Assembly: GCF_037120725.1 (NCBI RefSeq)
Contig: NZ_JBBAXC010000001.1
Span: forward strand, 372,001-436,000
Length of the DNA stretch: 64,000 nt
Source of the DNA: Bacillus spongiae
Lineage (GTDB): Bacteria; Bacillota; Bacilli; Bacillales; Bacillaceae_K
Direction of reading: 5' to 3'
Part shown: positions 40,759-49,154 of the stretch, piece after piece
Layout of the letters: every line of letters begins with the position of its first letter
How positions within the stretch are numbered: the stretch's first letter is position 1
Made by a program: the position numbers and the translations under genes
Notes under the pieces: generated by a model
Database searches by the model: none
What the model saw: the letters and a program-made list of their open reading frames with translations, nothing else
What the model was told of the DNA's origin: nothing

Positions 40759-42951
40759 TTGTTGAGACTCCCAAAACAAAAAAAGAGAAAAAAGAACAAT
40801 CATATTTTTAATCGAATGAATTTATTGTTTTTTGTTGTCTTTATCCTATTTACTGCCCTCATTTTACGTTTAGGGGTTGTTCAGATTGTCAAAGGAGAAG
40901 GCTATGAACGAGAAGTGGAACGAACGGAGGAGGTTGTTGTAAGTACAAGTGTACCACGTGGTAAGATGTATGATCGCAATGGCAAGGTTATTGTTGATAA
41001 TACACCACTTCTTGCGATTACGTACACTAAAAGCCAAACAACCAAAACGACTGATATCATAGAAATCGCTAGAAAGCTTGCGACGATGATCGAAAAGAAT
41101 ACAGACAAAGTGACGGATCGGGATCGAGAAGACTTTCTATTATTAACAGAACAGATTACGATTGATGAGAAAGTACCCGAAGAGGAACAGGCCAAAATCC
41201 TAACTAATGAAAAAATTGAAGATCCGGATAAGGAAATATACAATCTTGCACGGGAGCGAATGACGGAAGCGGAGTTGAACTCTATTTCTGCGAGCGAATT
41301 AGAGGTGTTAGCGATCTTCCGTGAGATGAATGGCGGATATGCCTTATCACCTCAAGTTATAAAGGTTGGAGAAGGGGATGACGAATCGACCTTTGTTACG
41401 GATGAAGAATTTGCAGTCGTGAGTGAAAATTTAGCTTCTTTACCTGGGGTTAACACAATGACCGATTGGGAAAGAGCCTATCCTTATGGGGAAACATTAA
41501 GCTCGATTCTTGGGAAAATTACAACCTCTCGTGAAGGGTTACCGAACGACAATTTAGATTACTATTTAGCTCGTGGCTATAGTCGAAATGATCGAGTTGG
41601 TAAGAGCTTTATTGAATACCAATATGAAGATGTGTTAAAAGGACAAAAGGAAAAATATAAAAGCATAACAGACAAAGAAGGAAATGTCCTGCAAACAGAA
41701 CTAGTACAAGAAGGGCAACGTGGTCAAGACTTAGTATTATCGCTTGATATTGAATTACAGGAAGCGGTTGATCAAATTGTAGAGGACGAATTAATAAGAA
41801 TTAAAGAGGCAGGGGTCCATCCATTAATGGATCGAATTTTCTTTACGATGATGGATCCGTTTACAGGTGAAATTCTCGCGATGTCAGGTAAGCAATGGGT
41901 AGATGGCGAGATTGTGGATTACGCGATGGGGACATATACGTCCGCTCATGAAATTGGTTCGGCAGTTAAAGGAGCGACCGTGTTATCAGGATATATGGCG
42001 GATGTGTTAATACCTGGTGAGACTTTATTTGATGAACCCTTAACGTTTAAAGACACCCCAACTAAGAACTCTTGGTTTAACCCGTATGGTGGGTATGAAA
42101 AAGCGTGGATGGATGAAAAATTCGCTCTCGAAAAATCATCCAACTCCTTTATGTACAAAATCGCCTTACGTCTTGCTGAGGAAACGTATGAGGGAAGTGG
42201 AACGTCACTCGGTTTTGTTCCAGATGATTTCTCTACGTTACGAAATTATTATAGTCAGTTTGGTCTCGGCGTCCGTACAGAAATCGATTTACCGGGCGAA
42301 CAAATAGGCTATAAGCAGGTAGATCGGGATGTGTTAGAAGTTGAACCTGGTAAAATGCTGGACTTAGCCATTGGCCAATATGATACGTATACACCAATGC
42401 AAATGCTTCAATATGTTTCTTCAATTGCAAATGGAGGTTACCGAATCGCCCCTAAGGTTGTCAAAGAAATTCATGAACCGAATGAAACTTCAGACGAGCT
42501 AGGTCCATTAGCATATGAAAATGAACCTGAAGTATTAAACCATTTGGCGCTTTCCTCTAAGGAGTTAGAAGCTGTTCAAGAAGGGTTTTATCGTGTTTTC
42601 CAAGGGAGTGAAGGTACTTCAAGTGATGTGTTTGGACCTAATCCTACACGTTCTGAATATATAACAGATTATGAAGCGGCAGGGAAAACGGGGACAGCAG
42701 AAGTGGTTTACTACGGTCCTGACCGGTCGAAATGGGGTACGGAAACGTACAATTATTCCTTAATCGGCTACGCTCCGTACGATCAGCCAGAAGTGGCATT
42801 TTCTGTCATCACACCTTGGGCGAGTACAGGCTCTGTACCATCCACCTATACGAATCCAAATGAGCGTATTGCTAAGTTTGCTTTAGATAAGTATTTTGAA
42901 TTGAAAGAAAAAGGGACAGAAGAAAACGAAGAACGAGAAATTGATCAATAA
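40759..42951 (+). CDS. Class B penicillin-binding protein, PbpA paralogue 3
   Basis: 730 residues. Anchor LLFFVVFILFTALILRLGVVQI, PRGKMYDRNGK, transpeptidase SAVK (Ser about 401), KSSN, KTGT (about 643), and an acidic Glu-rich tail (EKGTEENEEREIDQ), unlike the other two. The GGAAGGATGTA element seen before the other paralogues recurs at 40738-40749. Two adjacent TTG codons (40759, 40762) are possible starts; the second overlaps the stop of a six-codon frame opened at ATG 40745. Closest in sequence to paralogue 2 in the first 300 residues. Confidence 0.9.
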   Translation: MLRLPKQKKRKKNNHIFNRMNLLFFVVFILFTALILRLGVVQIVKGEGYEREVERTEEVVVSTSVPRGKMYDRNGKVIVDNTPLLAITYTKSQTTKTTDIIEIARKLATMIEKNTDKVTDRDREDFLLLTEQITIDEKVPEEEQAKILTNEKIEDPDKEIYNLARERMTEAELNSISASELEVLAIFREMNGGYALSPQVIKVGEGDDESTFVTDEEFAVVSENLASLPGVNTMTDWERAYPYGETLSSILGKITTSREGLPNDNLDYYLARGYSRNDRVGKSFIEYQYEDVLKGQKEKYKSITDKEGNVLQTELVQEGQRGQDLVLSLDIELQEAVDQIVEDELIRIKEAGVHPLMDRIFFTMMDPFTGEILAMSGKQWVDGEIVDYAMGTYTSAHEIGSAVKGATVLSGYMADVLIPGETLFDEPLTFKDTPTKNSWFNPYGGYEKAWMDEKFALEKSSNSFMYKIALRLAEETYEGSGTSLGFVPDDFSTLRNYYSQFGLGVRTEIDLPGEQIGYKQVDRDVLEVEPGKMLDLAIGQYDTYTPMQMLQYVSSIANGGYRIAPKVVKEIHEPNETSDELGPLAYENEPEVLNHLALSSKELEAVQEGFYRVFQGSEGTSSDVFGPNPTRSEYITDYEAAGKTGTAEVVYYGPDRSKWGTETYNYSLIGYAPYDQPEVAFSVITPWASTGSVPSTYTNPNERIAKFALDKYFELKEKGTEENEEREIDQ

Positions 42952-42964
42952 AGCGTTAAATCAT

Positions 42965-42998
42965 GAAACCCACCGGTGAACTCCGGTGGGTTTTTTTG
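42965..42998 (+). terminator. Terminator after PbpA paralogue 3
   Basis: AAACCCACCGG and CCGGTGGGTTT stem with seven Ts, ending the PBP cluster before pstS. Confidence 0.92.
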
Positions 42999-43128
42999 CC
43001 CTAAAGAAGAAGAATACAATCGCTTTCCTATACATAATCTTATGTTTTTATACACATACTTTTGTTAATTCCGTATTACGCTTTAGGATTACCTAGTGAA
43101 TTGTTGGTTTTTAGCTACAAAGGTCGAA

Positions 43129-43167
43129 TTTACAAAAGCTTTACAATCGATTAAAACGAAGTTAACA
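43129..43167 (+). promoter_or_regulatory. Pho box of the pst operon
   Basis: Four direct hexamers spaced exactly 11 bases apart: TTTACA 43129, TTTACA 43140, TTAAAA 43151, TTAACA 43162. This is the PhoP-binding arrangement (TT[ACT]ACA repeats with 5-base spacers) of phosphate-starvation promoters in Bacillus. The last hexamer probably replaces the -35; a TATTAC-like -10 lies near 43182. Phosphorylated PhoP would activate pstSCAB. Confidence 0.85.
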
Positions 43168-43231
43168 GTTCTCTATTATTCTATTACATGTAGGACAAAA
43201 CAACATACATTTCTTAGGGGGAATTACCGTA

Positions 43232-44185
43232 ATGAAAAGCTTAAAACAATTATTAGCTACTGCAGCCGTTGGTTCAGCTCTATTATTAGGTGCCTGTGGA
43301 TCAGATGAAACTAAAAAAGATGCAGACAGTGATCAAGCAGCAGAACTTCAAGGTGAAGTGAACATCGACGGTTCTTCTACAGTATATCCAATCATGGAAG
43401 CCATCGCTGAGGAATATATGATGGAGCAACCAAAAGTGAATGTTACAGTCGGATTCTCTGGCACAGGTGGTGGATTTGAGAAATTCATCGCGGGTGACAC
43501 AGTGATTTCTAATGCTTCTCGTCCGATTAAAGATAAAGAAGTGGAGAAATTAGAAGCTGAAGGAATTGACTTTACAGAATTTAAAATTGCAAACGACGGT
43601 CTTTCAATCGTCGTCAATACGGATAATGACTTTGTTGATTACTTGACGGTTGATGAACTCAAGAAAATGTGGGTCCAAGACGGAACAACAAAAACATGGG
43701 CTGACATCCGTGAAGGGTGGCCGAAGGAAGAAATCAAATTCTTTTCACCTGGAACAGATTCAGGGACATTTGATTATTTTAATGAAGTCATTCTTGAAGA
43801 TGAGCCGATGGCAGAATCAGCAACACTTTCAGAAGATGATAATGTACTCGTTCAAGGGGTAACAGGAGACACAAACGCAGTTGGATATTTTGGTTATGCA
43901 TACTATTTGGAAAATAAAGATAAGTTAAAGGTCGTTCCAATTGACAATGGTAACGGACCTGTTGAACCAACAAATGAAACAGTTGAAACTGGCGAATATG
44001 CTCCACTTTCTCGCCCGCTATACATTTATGTAAAGAATGATGCGGTTGCAGATGAAGAGTCAGTTTATGATTATATGAAATTTGCAGTTGAAAATGCGGG
44101 CGATTTAGCAGAAGAAGTGGGGTATGTCCGCTTACCACAAGAAGATTATGACGAAGCGTTCGAAACGGTTGAGGGTTTACGTTAG
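43232..44185 (+). CDS. pstS: Phosphate-binding lipoprotein PstS
   Basis: 317 residues. Lipoprotein signal with lipobox LGAC (Cys21), so it should be lipid-anchored outside the membrane. Phosphate-site motifs: DGSSTVYPIMEAI and VTVGFSGTGGGFEKFIAGDTVISNASRPI, then SPGTDSGTFDYF. It captures phosphate for the PstCAB importer. ATG after TTAGGGGGAATT. A Pho box lies upstream. Confidence 0.96.
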   Translation: MKSLKQLLATAAVGSALLLGACGSDETKKDADSDQAAELQGEVNIDGSSTVYPIMEAIAEEYMMEQPKVNVTVGFSGTGGGFEKFIAGDTVISNASRPIKDKEVEKLEAEGIDFTEFKIANDGLSIVVNTDNDFVDYLTVDELKKMWVQDGTTKTWADIREGWPKEEIKFFSPGTDSGTFDYFNEVILEDEPMAESATLSEDDNVLVQGVTGDTNAVGYFGYAYYLENKDKLKVVPIDNGNGPVEPTNETVETGEYAPLSRPLYIYVKNDAVADEESVYDYMKFAVENAGDLAEEVGYVRLPQEDYDEAFETVEGLR

Positions 44186-44265
44186 ATAAGGATTGAACGA
44201 GTTGATAGGGTGGGAAGCGGCTCCTTGCTTCTCATCTTGTCATGTATAAGAAAGGGGTTTTCAAC

Positions 44266-45207
44266 ATGGCTGCTTCTACTAAAAAATTGACAGTTCAAGA
44301 AATGATTGAAGCGAAAAGTCAAAAGAGTTCATCGCAGACGATGGAAAAAATTGTCCCAGTAGTATTATTTCTGTTAACATCTGTTTCTGTATTAACAACA
44401 CTGGGCATTTTATTTACATTATTATTTGAGACATTTACGTTTTTCTCCAAGGTTTCAATATGGGAGTTTATTACCGAGAAAAAATGGTATCCTTTCGTTG
44501 AAGCAAGCGCGTCATACGGGGTCATGCCGCTTATAATGGGGACATTAAAAATTACGGTCATTGCAACTGTTGTAGCTGTTCCGATTGGTCTAGGTGCAGC
44601 CATCTATTTGAGTGAATATGCTTCCGATAGAACTAGAAGAATTATTAAACCGGTACTTGAAGTGCTGGCGGGTGTACCGACGATTGTTTATGGTTTTTTC
44701 GCCTTAACATTTGTCACGCCAGTATTGCAAAAGATTATCCCAGATTTATCAATATTTAATGCTCTTAGCCCTGGTATCGTAGTGGGGATTATGATTATTC
44801 CGATGATTGCATCGTTATCGGAGGATGCGATGTCATCTGTTCCTAATACGATGCGAGAAGGTGCACTAGGACTAGGCTCCACGAAGTTAGAAGTGACGTT
44901 AAAAGTAGTGCTACCAGCAGCCATCTCCGGAATTGTGGCGTCAATCGTTCTCGCGATTTCCCGAGCAATTGGAGAAACGATGATAGTGACAGTTGCGGGT
45001 GGATCTACGCCAAACTTAGATTGGAACGTCACGGAATCGATTCAGACGATGACAGCATATATTGTTCAGGTAAGTACTGGGGATGCTGGTTATGGAACGA
45101 CCATTTATTACAGTATTTATGCTGTAGGGTTTACATTGTTTTTATTCACCTTAATCATGAACATGCTAGCACAGTACATTTCCAAACGCTTTAGGGAGGA
45201 ATATTAA
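44266..45207 (+). CDS. pstC: Phosphate ABC transporter permease PstC
   Basis: 313 residues, six transmembrane helices. The EAA-like coupling loop is near MREGALGLGSTKLEVTLKVVLPAAISGI. Forms the phosphate channel with PstA. ATG 44266 with AAAGGGG at 44252; the in-frame ATG 44242 would include that site. One-base overlap with pstA. Confidence 0.94.
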   Translation: MAASTKKLTVQEMIEAKSQKSSSQTMEKIVPVVLFLLTSVSVLTTLGILFTLLFETFTFFSKVSIWEFITEKKWYPFVEASASYGVMPLIMGTLKITVIATVVAVPIGLGAAIYLSEYASDRTRRIIKPVLEVLAGVPTIVYGFFALTFVTPVLQKIIPDLSIFNALSPGIVVGIMIIPMIASLSEDAMSSVPNTMREGALGLGSTKLEVTLKVVLPAAISGIVASIVLAISRAIGETMIVTVAGGSTPNLDWNVTESIQTMTAYIVQVSTGDAGYGTTIYYSIYAVGFTLFLFTLIMNMLAQYISKRFREEY

Positions 45208-46085
45208 TGAAGCATATAGATCAGCAAGTCGTTACAGCTAAAATGTCTTCCCGACTTAGAAAAAATGCGTTGTTTAAAGGAATATTTATCGCAGCAACAT
45301 CTTTCGGATTAATTGTTCTAGCTATATTAATCTTTCGGATATTGACTCAAGGAATTGGTTATTTAGATTGGGATTTCTTCACAAACTTTGCATCTCGCCG
45401 ACCAGAAAATGCAGGAATAAAAGCGGCGATTATTGGATCAATTTGGTTGATGGCCGTTGTAACACCCGTTTCGATGATTTTAGGCGTGGCTACGGCTGTC
45501 TATTTAGAAGAATATGCTACTAAGAATCGAATTAATACGTTTATACAAATCAATATATCAAACCTAGCTGGGGTGCCTTCTGTTGTATTTGGGTTGTTAG
45601 GTTTAACAATTTTTGTACGGACATTAAATCTTCAAATTAGTATTTTAGCTGCAGGATTGACTATGAGTTTATTAATCTTGCCGGTGATTATAGTGGCCTC
45701 TCAGGAAGCGGTTCGTGCTGTTCCAGGTGAACTGCGTGAAGCTTCTTATGGGATGGGGGCGACAAAATGGCAAACGATACTACGTGTTGTTCTTCCGGCA
45801 GCGATTCCAGGAATTTTAACCGGTACGATTCTGGCGATTTCTCGAGCAATTGGAGAGACGGCGCCACTTGTTGTCATTGGAATCCCAACATTTATTGCTT
45901 TTCTGCCAACAGGTGTATTGGATAAATTCACGGCTTTACCGATGCAGATTTACAACTGGACCAGTCGCCCACAAGAAGAATTTCACGCATTGGCAGCGAC
46001 AGGGATTATCGTGTTATTAGGACTTCTTATTGTCATGAACTCAATCGCCGTTCTTATTCGAAATAAATTTCAAAAACGTTATTAA
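45207..46085 (+). CDS. pstA: Phosphate ABC transporter permease PstA
   Basis: 292 residues, six helices. Coupling loop LREASYGMGATKWQTILRVVLPAAIPGI. Partner of PstC. The start shares its A with the pstC stop codon (TAATG) behind TTAGGGAGGAA, implying coupling. Confidence 0.94.
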   Translation: MKHIDQQVVTAKMSSRLRKNALFKGIFIAATSFGLIVLAILIFRILTQGIGYLDWDFFTNFASRRPENAGIKAAIIGSIWLMAVVTPVSMILGVATAVYLEEYATKNRINTFIQINISNLAGVPSVVFGLLGLTIFVRTLNLQISILAAGLTMSLLILPVIIVASQEAVRAVPGELREASYGMGATKWQTILRVVLPAAIPGILTGTILAISRAIGETAPLVVIGIPTFIAFLPTGVLDKFTALPMQIYNWTSRPQEEFHALAATGIIVLLGLLIVMNSIAVLIRNKFQKRY

Positions 46086-46126
46086 GAAGGAAAAGGCTCA
46101 AATAGGATGAAGGAGGTTTTCCAACA

Positions 46127-46939
46127 ATGGAAATCACTTTAGCAAGTAAGACGCTAGACAAAATGACAACAAATTCTGTAGAAAAAAAGCCAGTATATGA
46201 AACGAAACAACTTAATTTATGGTATGGAAGTAACCATGCTTTGAAAAATATTGACTTAAATATTATGGAAAATGAAGTGACAGCGATTATCGGTCCATCT
46301 GGCTGTGGAAAGTCAACTTATATTAAAACATTAAATCGCATGATTGAGCTTGTACCCATTGTCAAAACGTCAGGAGAAATTTTATATCGAGATCGAAATA
46401 TTTTTGATCAAAATTATCGTGTTGAACAATTACGCACAAAAGTAGGAATGGTATTTCAAAAGCCAAATCCATTTCCGAAGTCAATCTATGAAAATATTGC
46501 ATATGGTCCTAAAATACACGGAATTAGAAATAAGAAAGTGCTTGATGAAATTGTTGAGAAGAGTTTACGAGGAGCAGCTATTTGGGATGAAGTAAAGGAT
46601 CGACTGAATGAAAATGCTTATGGCTTATCGGGTGGGCAACAACAGCGTATTTGTATTGCGAGGTGTCTTGCCATTGAACCTGATGTCATCCTAATGGATG
46701 AACCAACATCTGCTCTTGACCCAATTTCGACTTTGAAAGTAGAAGAGCTTGTTCAAGAGTTGAAGAGAGATTATAGCATTATCATCGTAACGCACAATAT
46801 GCAGCAAGCAGCACGAATTTCTGATAAAACAGCTTTCTTCTTAAATGGAGAAGTAGTTGAATTTGACAAGACGGATAAAATATTTTCAAATCCTACTGAT
46901 AAAAGAACAGAAGACTATATTTCAGGCCGCTTCGGTTAA
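46127..46939 (+). CDS. pstB: Phosphate ABC transporter ATP-binding protein PstB
   Basis: 270 residues. Walker [10 protein letters not shown], signature [15 protein letters not shown], Walker [13 protein letters not shown], switch His in [19 protein letters not shown] is typical of PstB. Drives phosphate import. ATG after GAAGGAGGTTTTCC. Only one pstB is present, whereas B. subtilis has two copies. Confidence 0.96.
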   Translation: MEITLASKTLDKMTTNSVEKKPVYETKQLNLWYGSNHALKNIDLNIMENEVTAIIGPSGCGKSTYIKTLNRMIELVPIVKTSGEILYRDRNIFDQNYRVEQLRTKVGMVFQKPNPFPKSIYENIAYGPKIHGIRNKKVLDEIVEKSLRGAAIWDEVKDRLNENAYGLSGGQQQRICIARCLAIEPDVILMDEPTSALDPISTLKVEELVQELKRDYSIIIVTHNMQQAARISDKTAFFLNGEVVEFDKTDKIFSNPTDKRTEDYISGRFG

Positions 46940-46959
46940 GTTCTTTCACAGTTCAAAGG

Positions 46960-47003
46960 CAAGGAACGAATGGGTGAATGTCACTATTCGTTCCTTGTTA
47001 TAT
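46960..47003 (+). terminator. Hairpin between pstB and phoU (attenuator-like)
   Basis: CAAGGAACGAAT pairs with ATTCGTTCCTTG, 12 bp around a 13-base loop, followed by a weak TTATAT run. It could partly terminate or be a processing site, lowering phoU relative to pstSCAB. Confidence 0.55.
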
Positions 47004-47044
47004 CAATACGTTTTTTCGTGTCAGTTTAATAAGGAGGGAACCCG

Positions 47045-47704
47045 ATGGTCTTACGAGAAATGTTTGAATCTCATTTAGAAGAATTAAAATCTAAGCTGAT
47101 GGAGCTTGGATTGCTGTGTGAAAAAGCTCTTAAAGATGCTCTTAAAGCACTTGAAGAGCAAGATGTGGAGCGTGCACTTGAAATAATGGATGAAGATCGT
47201 ATCGCCAATGTACTTGAAGAAGAGATTAATGATTTAGCGATTCTCTTAATTGCAAAGCAACAGCCTGTTGCCACGGATTTAAGAAGAATCATTGCAGCGA
47301 TCAAAATAGCTTCTGATCTTGAAAGAATAGGAGATTTTGCCGTTAATATTGCTAAATCTACCATTCGAATTGGACAACAACAAACGCTGCCATGTCTCGA
47401 TAAAATTAAAACAATGCATACCTACACATCTGAAATGATAGAGCTTGTCTTACAAGCGTATACGGAAGAAGATGTGGTGAAGGCAAAGAAAATTGCGGAT
47501 CTTGATGATCAAATTGATGACCTTTACGGGGAAATTATTCGTGAGTTATTGTCCTTAAATGTTAATGATCCGAGTAAAACACCTCAAATTATGCAGCTTT
47601 CCTTTATTTGCCGTTATTTAGAACGCGCAGCAGATCATGTAACGAACATAGCTGAGCATACTTTCTATTTAGTAAAAGGCCGTCGGTACGATTTAAATGA
47701 TTAA
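47045..47704 (+). CDS. phoU: Phosphate signalling protein PhoU
   Basis: 219 residues, two three-helix PhoU repeats with the metal-binding signatures ASDLERIGDFAVNIAK and RYLERAADHVTNIAEH. PhoU links the Pst transporter to phosphate sensing. ATG after TAAGGAGGGAACCCG. It is the last gene of the pst cluster. B. subtilis lacks phoU in its pst operon, so this is a local difference. Confidence 0.93.
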   Translation: MVLREMFESHLEELKSKLMELGLLCEKALKDALKALEEQDVERALEIMDEDRIANVLEEEINDLAILLIAKQQPVATDLRRIIAAIKIASDLERIGDFAVNIAKSTIRIGQQQTLPCLDKIKTMHTYTSEMIELVLQAYTEEDVVKAKKIADLDDQIDDLYGEIIRELLSLNVNDPSKTPQIMQLSFICRYLERAADHVTNIAEHTFYLVKGRRYDLND

Positions 47705-47713
47705 TTAGTAAAG

Positions 47714-47770
47714 TAACAGTACGCAATAGTCGCTATTTATAAATGACTTATTGTGTACTGTTTTTTTAGA
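47714..47770 (+). terminator. Terminator after phoU
   Basis: AACAGTACGCAATAGTC pairs with GACTTATTGTGTACTGTT, followed by seven Ts. Confidence 0.85.
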
Positions 47771-47873
47771 TTTAAATCCAACACTTATACCCTGTATAAG
47801 AGAATAGAGATGGTACTACCAACTTATGGGGGTATGAAAAGATGATAGAGTGTTCATTGCTTGTAAAAACATA

Positions 47874-47922
47874 CAAAAAAGAAGATGATTCAGTGTTTTA
47901 CACAGTAATCATCTTCTTTTAA
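47874..47922 (-). terminator. Terminator of the yqzC/yqzD-like pair (minus strand)
   Basis: AAAAGAAGATGAT and ATCATCTTCTTTT stem; on the minus strand it is followed by a T run (AAAAAA at 47875-47880 on plus). Confidence 0.8.
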
Positions 47923-47930
47923 TATTTCAA

Positions 47931-48506
47931 TTACCTGTTTTTCGTTATAATTTTAGCGATTTCATTAAAACTCATTTCACTATTTACGGTAAACTCACCA
48001 AGTTGTATCTTTTCAGCAAATTTATTGTCATTCATATAGACTCTAAAATTTGTTTCATCTGCTTCTTTAATAATCTTTTGTTCAACTAACTTTTCTGCGA
48101 TTTCAAATGAAGTCATACCCGTTTCGATTTTTAGCTTATAAGTGATTGGCGCTGGTTTAGGAGCTTCTGGTTTAGGCTCTTCTTGTTTAGGTTCTTCTGG
48201 TTTTGGTTCTTCTTGCTTAGGCTCCTCTGGTTTAGGCTCTTCTTGCTTAGGTTCTTCTGTTTTAGGTTCTTCTTGTTTAGGTTGCTCCCCTTGAGCCACG
48301 ACTGTTTGACCTTTCAATTCTTTTTCAATGGATTGAACTTTATCAGTTAGTTCTTTATATTCAGCTTCAGTTAGTACTACATATCCTTCCTTTTTCAAAT
48401 CTTTTACTTGTAAAGGTTGATCATTTGAGCTGAGTTGAAATCCAAATAGAAGGATTGCCGAGAGAAATAAGCCAATTGAAAGCGCTCTTGTCATTCTTTT
48501 ATCCAT
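47931..48506 (-). CDS. Membrane-anchored protein with Pro/Glu/Lys repeats and an MltG N-domain-like module
   Basis: 191 residues: N-terminal anchor (about 7-24), short helical part with LTEAEYKELTDKVQSIEKELKG, a tandem EEPKQEEPKP repeat (residues 74-118), then a C-terminal domain (IETGMTSFEIAEKLVEQKIIKEADETNFRVYMND...QLGEFTVNSEMSFNEIAKIITK). That domain resembles the LysM-like N-terminal module of MltG/YceG but has no lytic transglycosylase domain. Occupies the place of B. subtilis yqzC/yqzD; the exact gene name is uncertain. Probably sits in the wall, with the repeat as spacer. Follows the next gene by 11 bases. Confidence 0.7.
   Translation of the reverse strand: MDKRMTRALSIGLFLSAILLFGFQLSSNDQPLQVKDLKKEGYVVLTEAEYKELTDKVQSIEKELKGQTVVAQGEQPKQEEPKTEEPKQEEPKPEEPKQEEPKPEEPKQEEPKPEAPKPAPITYKLKIETGMTSFEIAEKLVEQKIIKEADETNFRVYMNDNKFAEKIQLGEFTVNSEMSFNEIAKIITKNR
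48153..48287 (-). repeat. Tandem 15/30-base repeat encoding EEPKQ/EEPKP
   Basis: About nine units of 15 bases encode alternating EEPKQ and EEPKP. Synonymous differences between units indicate that the array is not brand new, yet its length could vary between strains. Confidence 0.85.
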
Positions 48507-48517
48507 GGGATTCTCCT

Positions 48518-48871
48518 TTAATTCGTTGTGGTTGTTGCAAGTAATTGTTGAACTTTTTCTAATGGTAGAGCCGATTGTTTTGCAATTTGCTCAATCGTAA
48601 GCCCTTGACTATGTAACGAAAATACTTGATTTTTTACAACTTCATGCACACTATCATTTTCGATTGATGAGACATTCCGAGGTTCAGAACTTAACATAAG
48701 CTCCTCTTCCAAAATGCTAATTCTTTTCTTTAATTTGTATTGTTCTTGTAATACATTAATTGATACTTCTTCTACATCTCTTTCCATTTGTTTTAAAGGG
48801 TCTTTTAAAAAGAAAGACAATGTAAATAACAAAATAGATAGAGAAAATAGGATTACAATAAGTGTTGTCAT
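48518..48871 (-). CDS. Small membrane-anchored coiled-coil protein with HTH-like C-terminus (YqzD-like)
   Basis: 117 residues: N-terminal transmembrane helix (TLIVILFSLSILLFTLSFFL), a coiled coil (about 28-60, VEEVSINVLQEQYKLKKRISILEEEL), and a C-terminal HTH-like motif (LHSQGLTIEQIAKQSALPLEKVQQLL). Similar proteins lie at this place in B. subtilis (yqzD), where function is unknown. ATG with TGAGGTGATTTA upstream. Forms an operon with the repeat protein. Confidence 0.72.
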   Translation of the reverse strand: MTTLIVILFSLSILLFTLSFFLKDPLKQMERDVEEVSINVLQEQYKLKKRISILEEELMLSSEPRNVSSIENDSVHEVVKNQVFSLHSQGLTIEQIAKQSALPLEKVQQLLATTTTN

Positions 48872-49154
48872 TAAATCACCTCAAAAAAAATTTGCAATCT
48901 TGTTTTTTTATAGTCTTTTACAACTATATATTCGATGCGACAATTGGATATATGGGGGTAGAATAGTAGAAAAATGTCGATATTTTTGAAAAAAATTTAT
49001 CATTTCATGTCGCCTATTCCATACGTCATAATCCGACAATTTGCGTTTATTGTAGCAAAGTCATTAGGATGATACGATTACTATATACAAGAATGGCCGT
49101 ATTGTTCGTCCGTTGTTCAGAAAATGAACTATTATAAAAGAGGTGCTGTTAAAG

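Noticed and set aside
36070-42951. Repeated PBP segments considered as a transposon or assembly duplication
   Set aside because: No transposase or terminal repeats, and the copies differ throughout at both DNA and protein level, so they are diverged paralogues.
43096-43308. 70-codon frame overlapping the Pho box and the start of pstS
   Set aside because: Conflicts with the Pho box and the well-supported pstS start; no ribosome-binding site.
48153-48287. Regular short repeats considered as a CRISPR array
   Set aside because: Units are 15-base, without unique spacers, and encode an in-frame EEPKQ/EEPKP tract.
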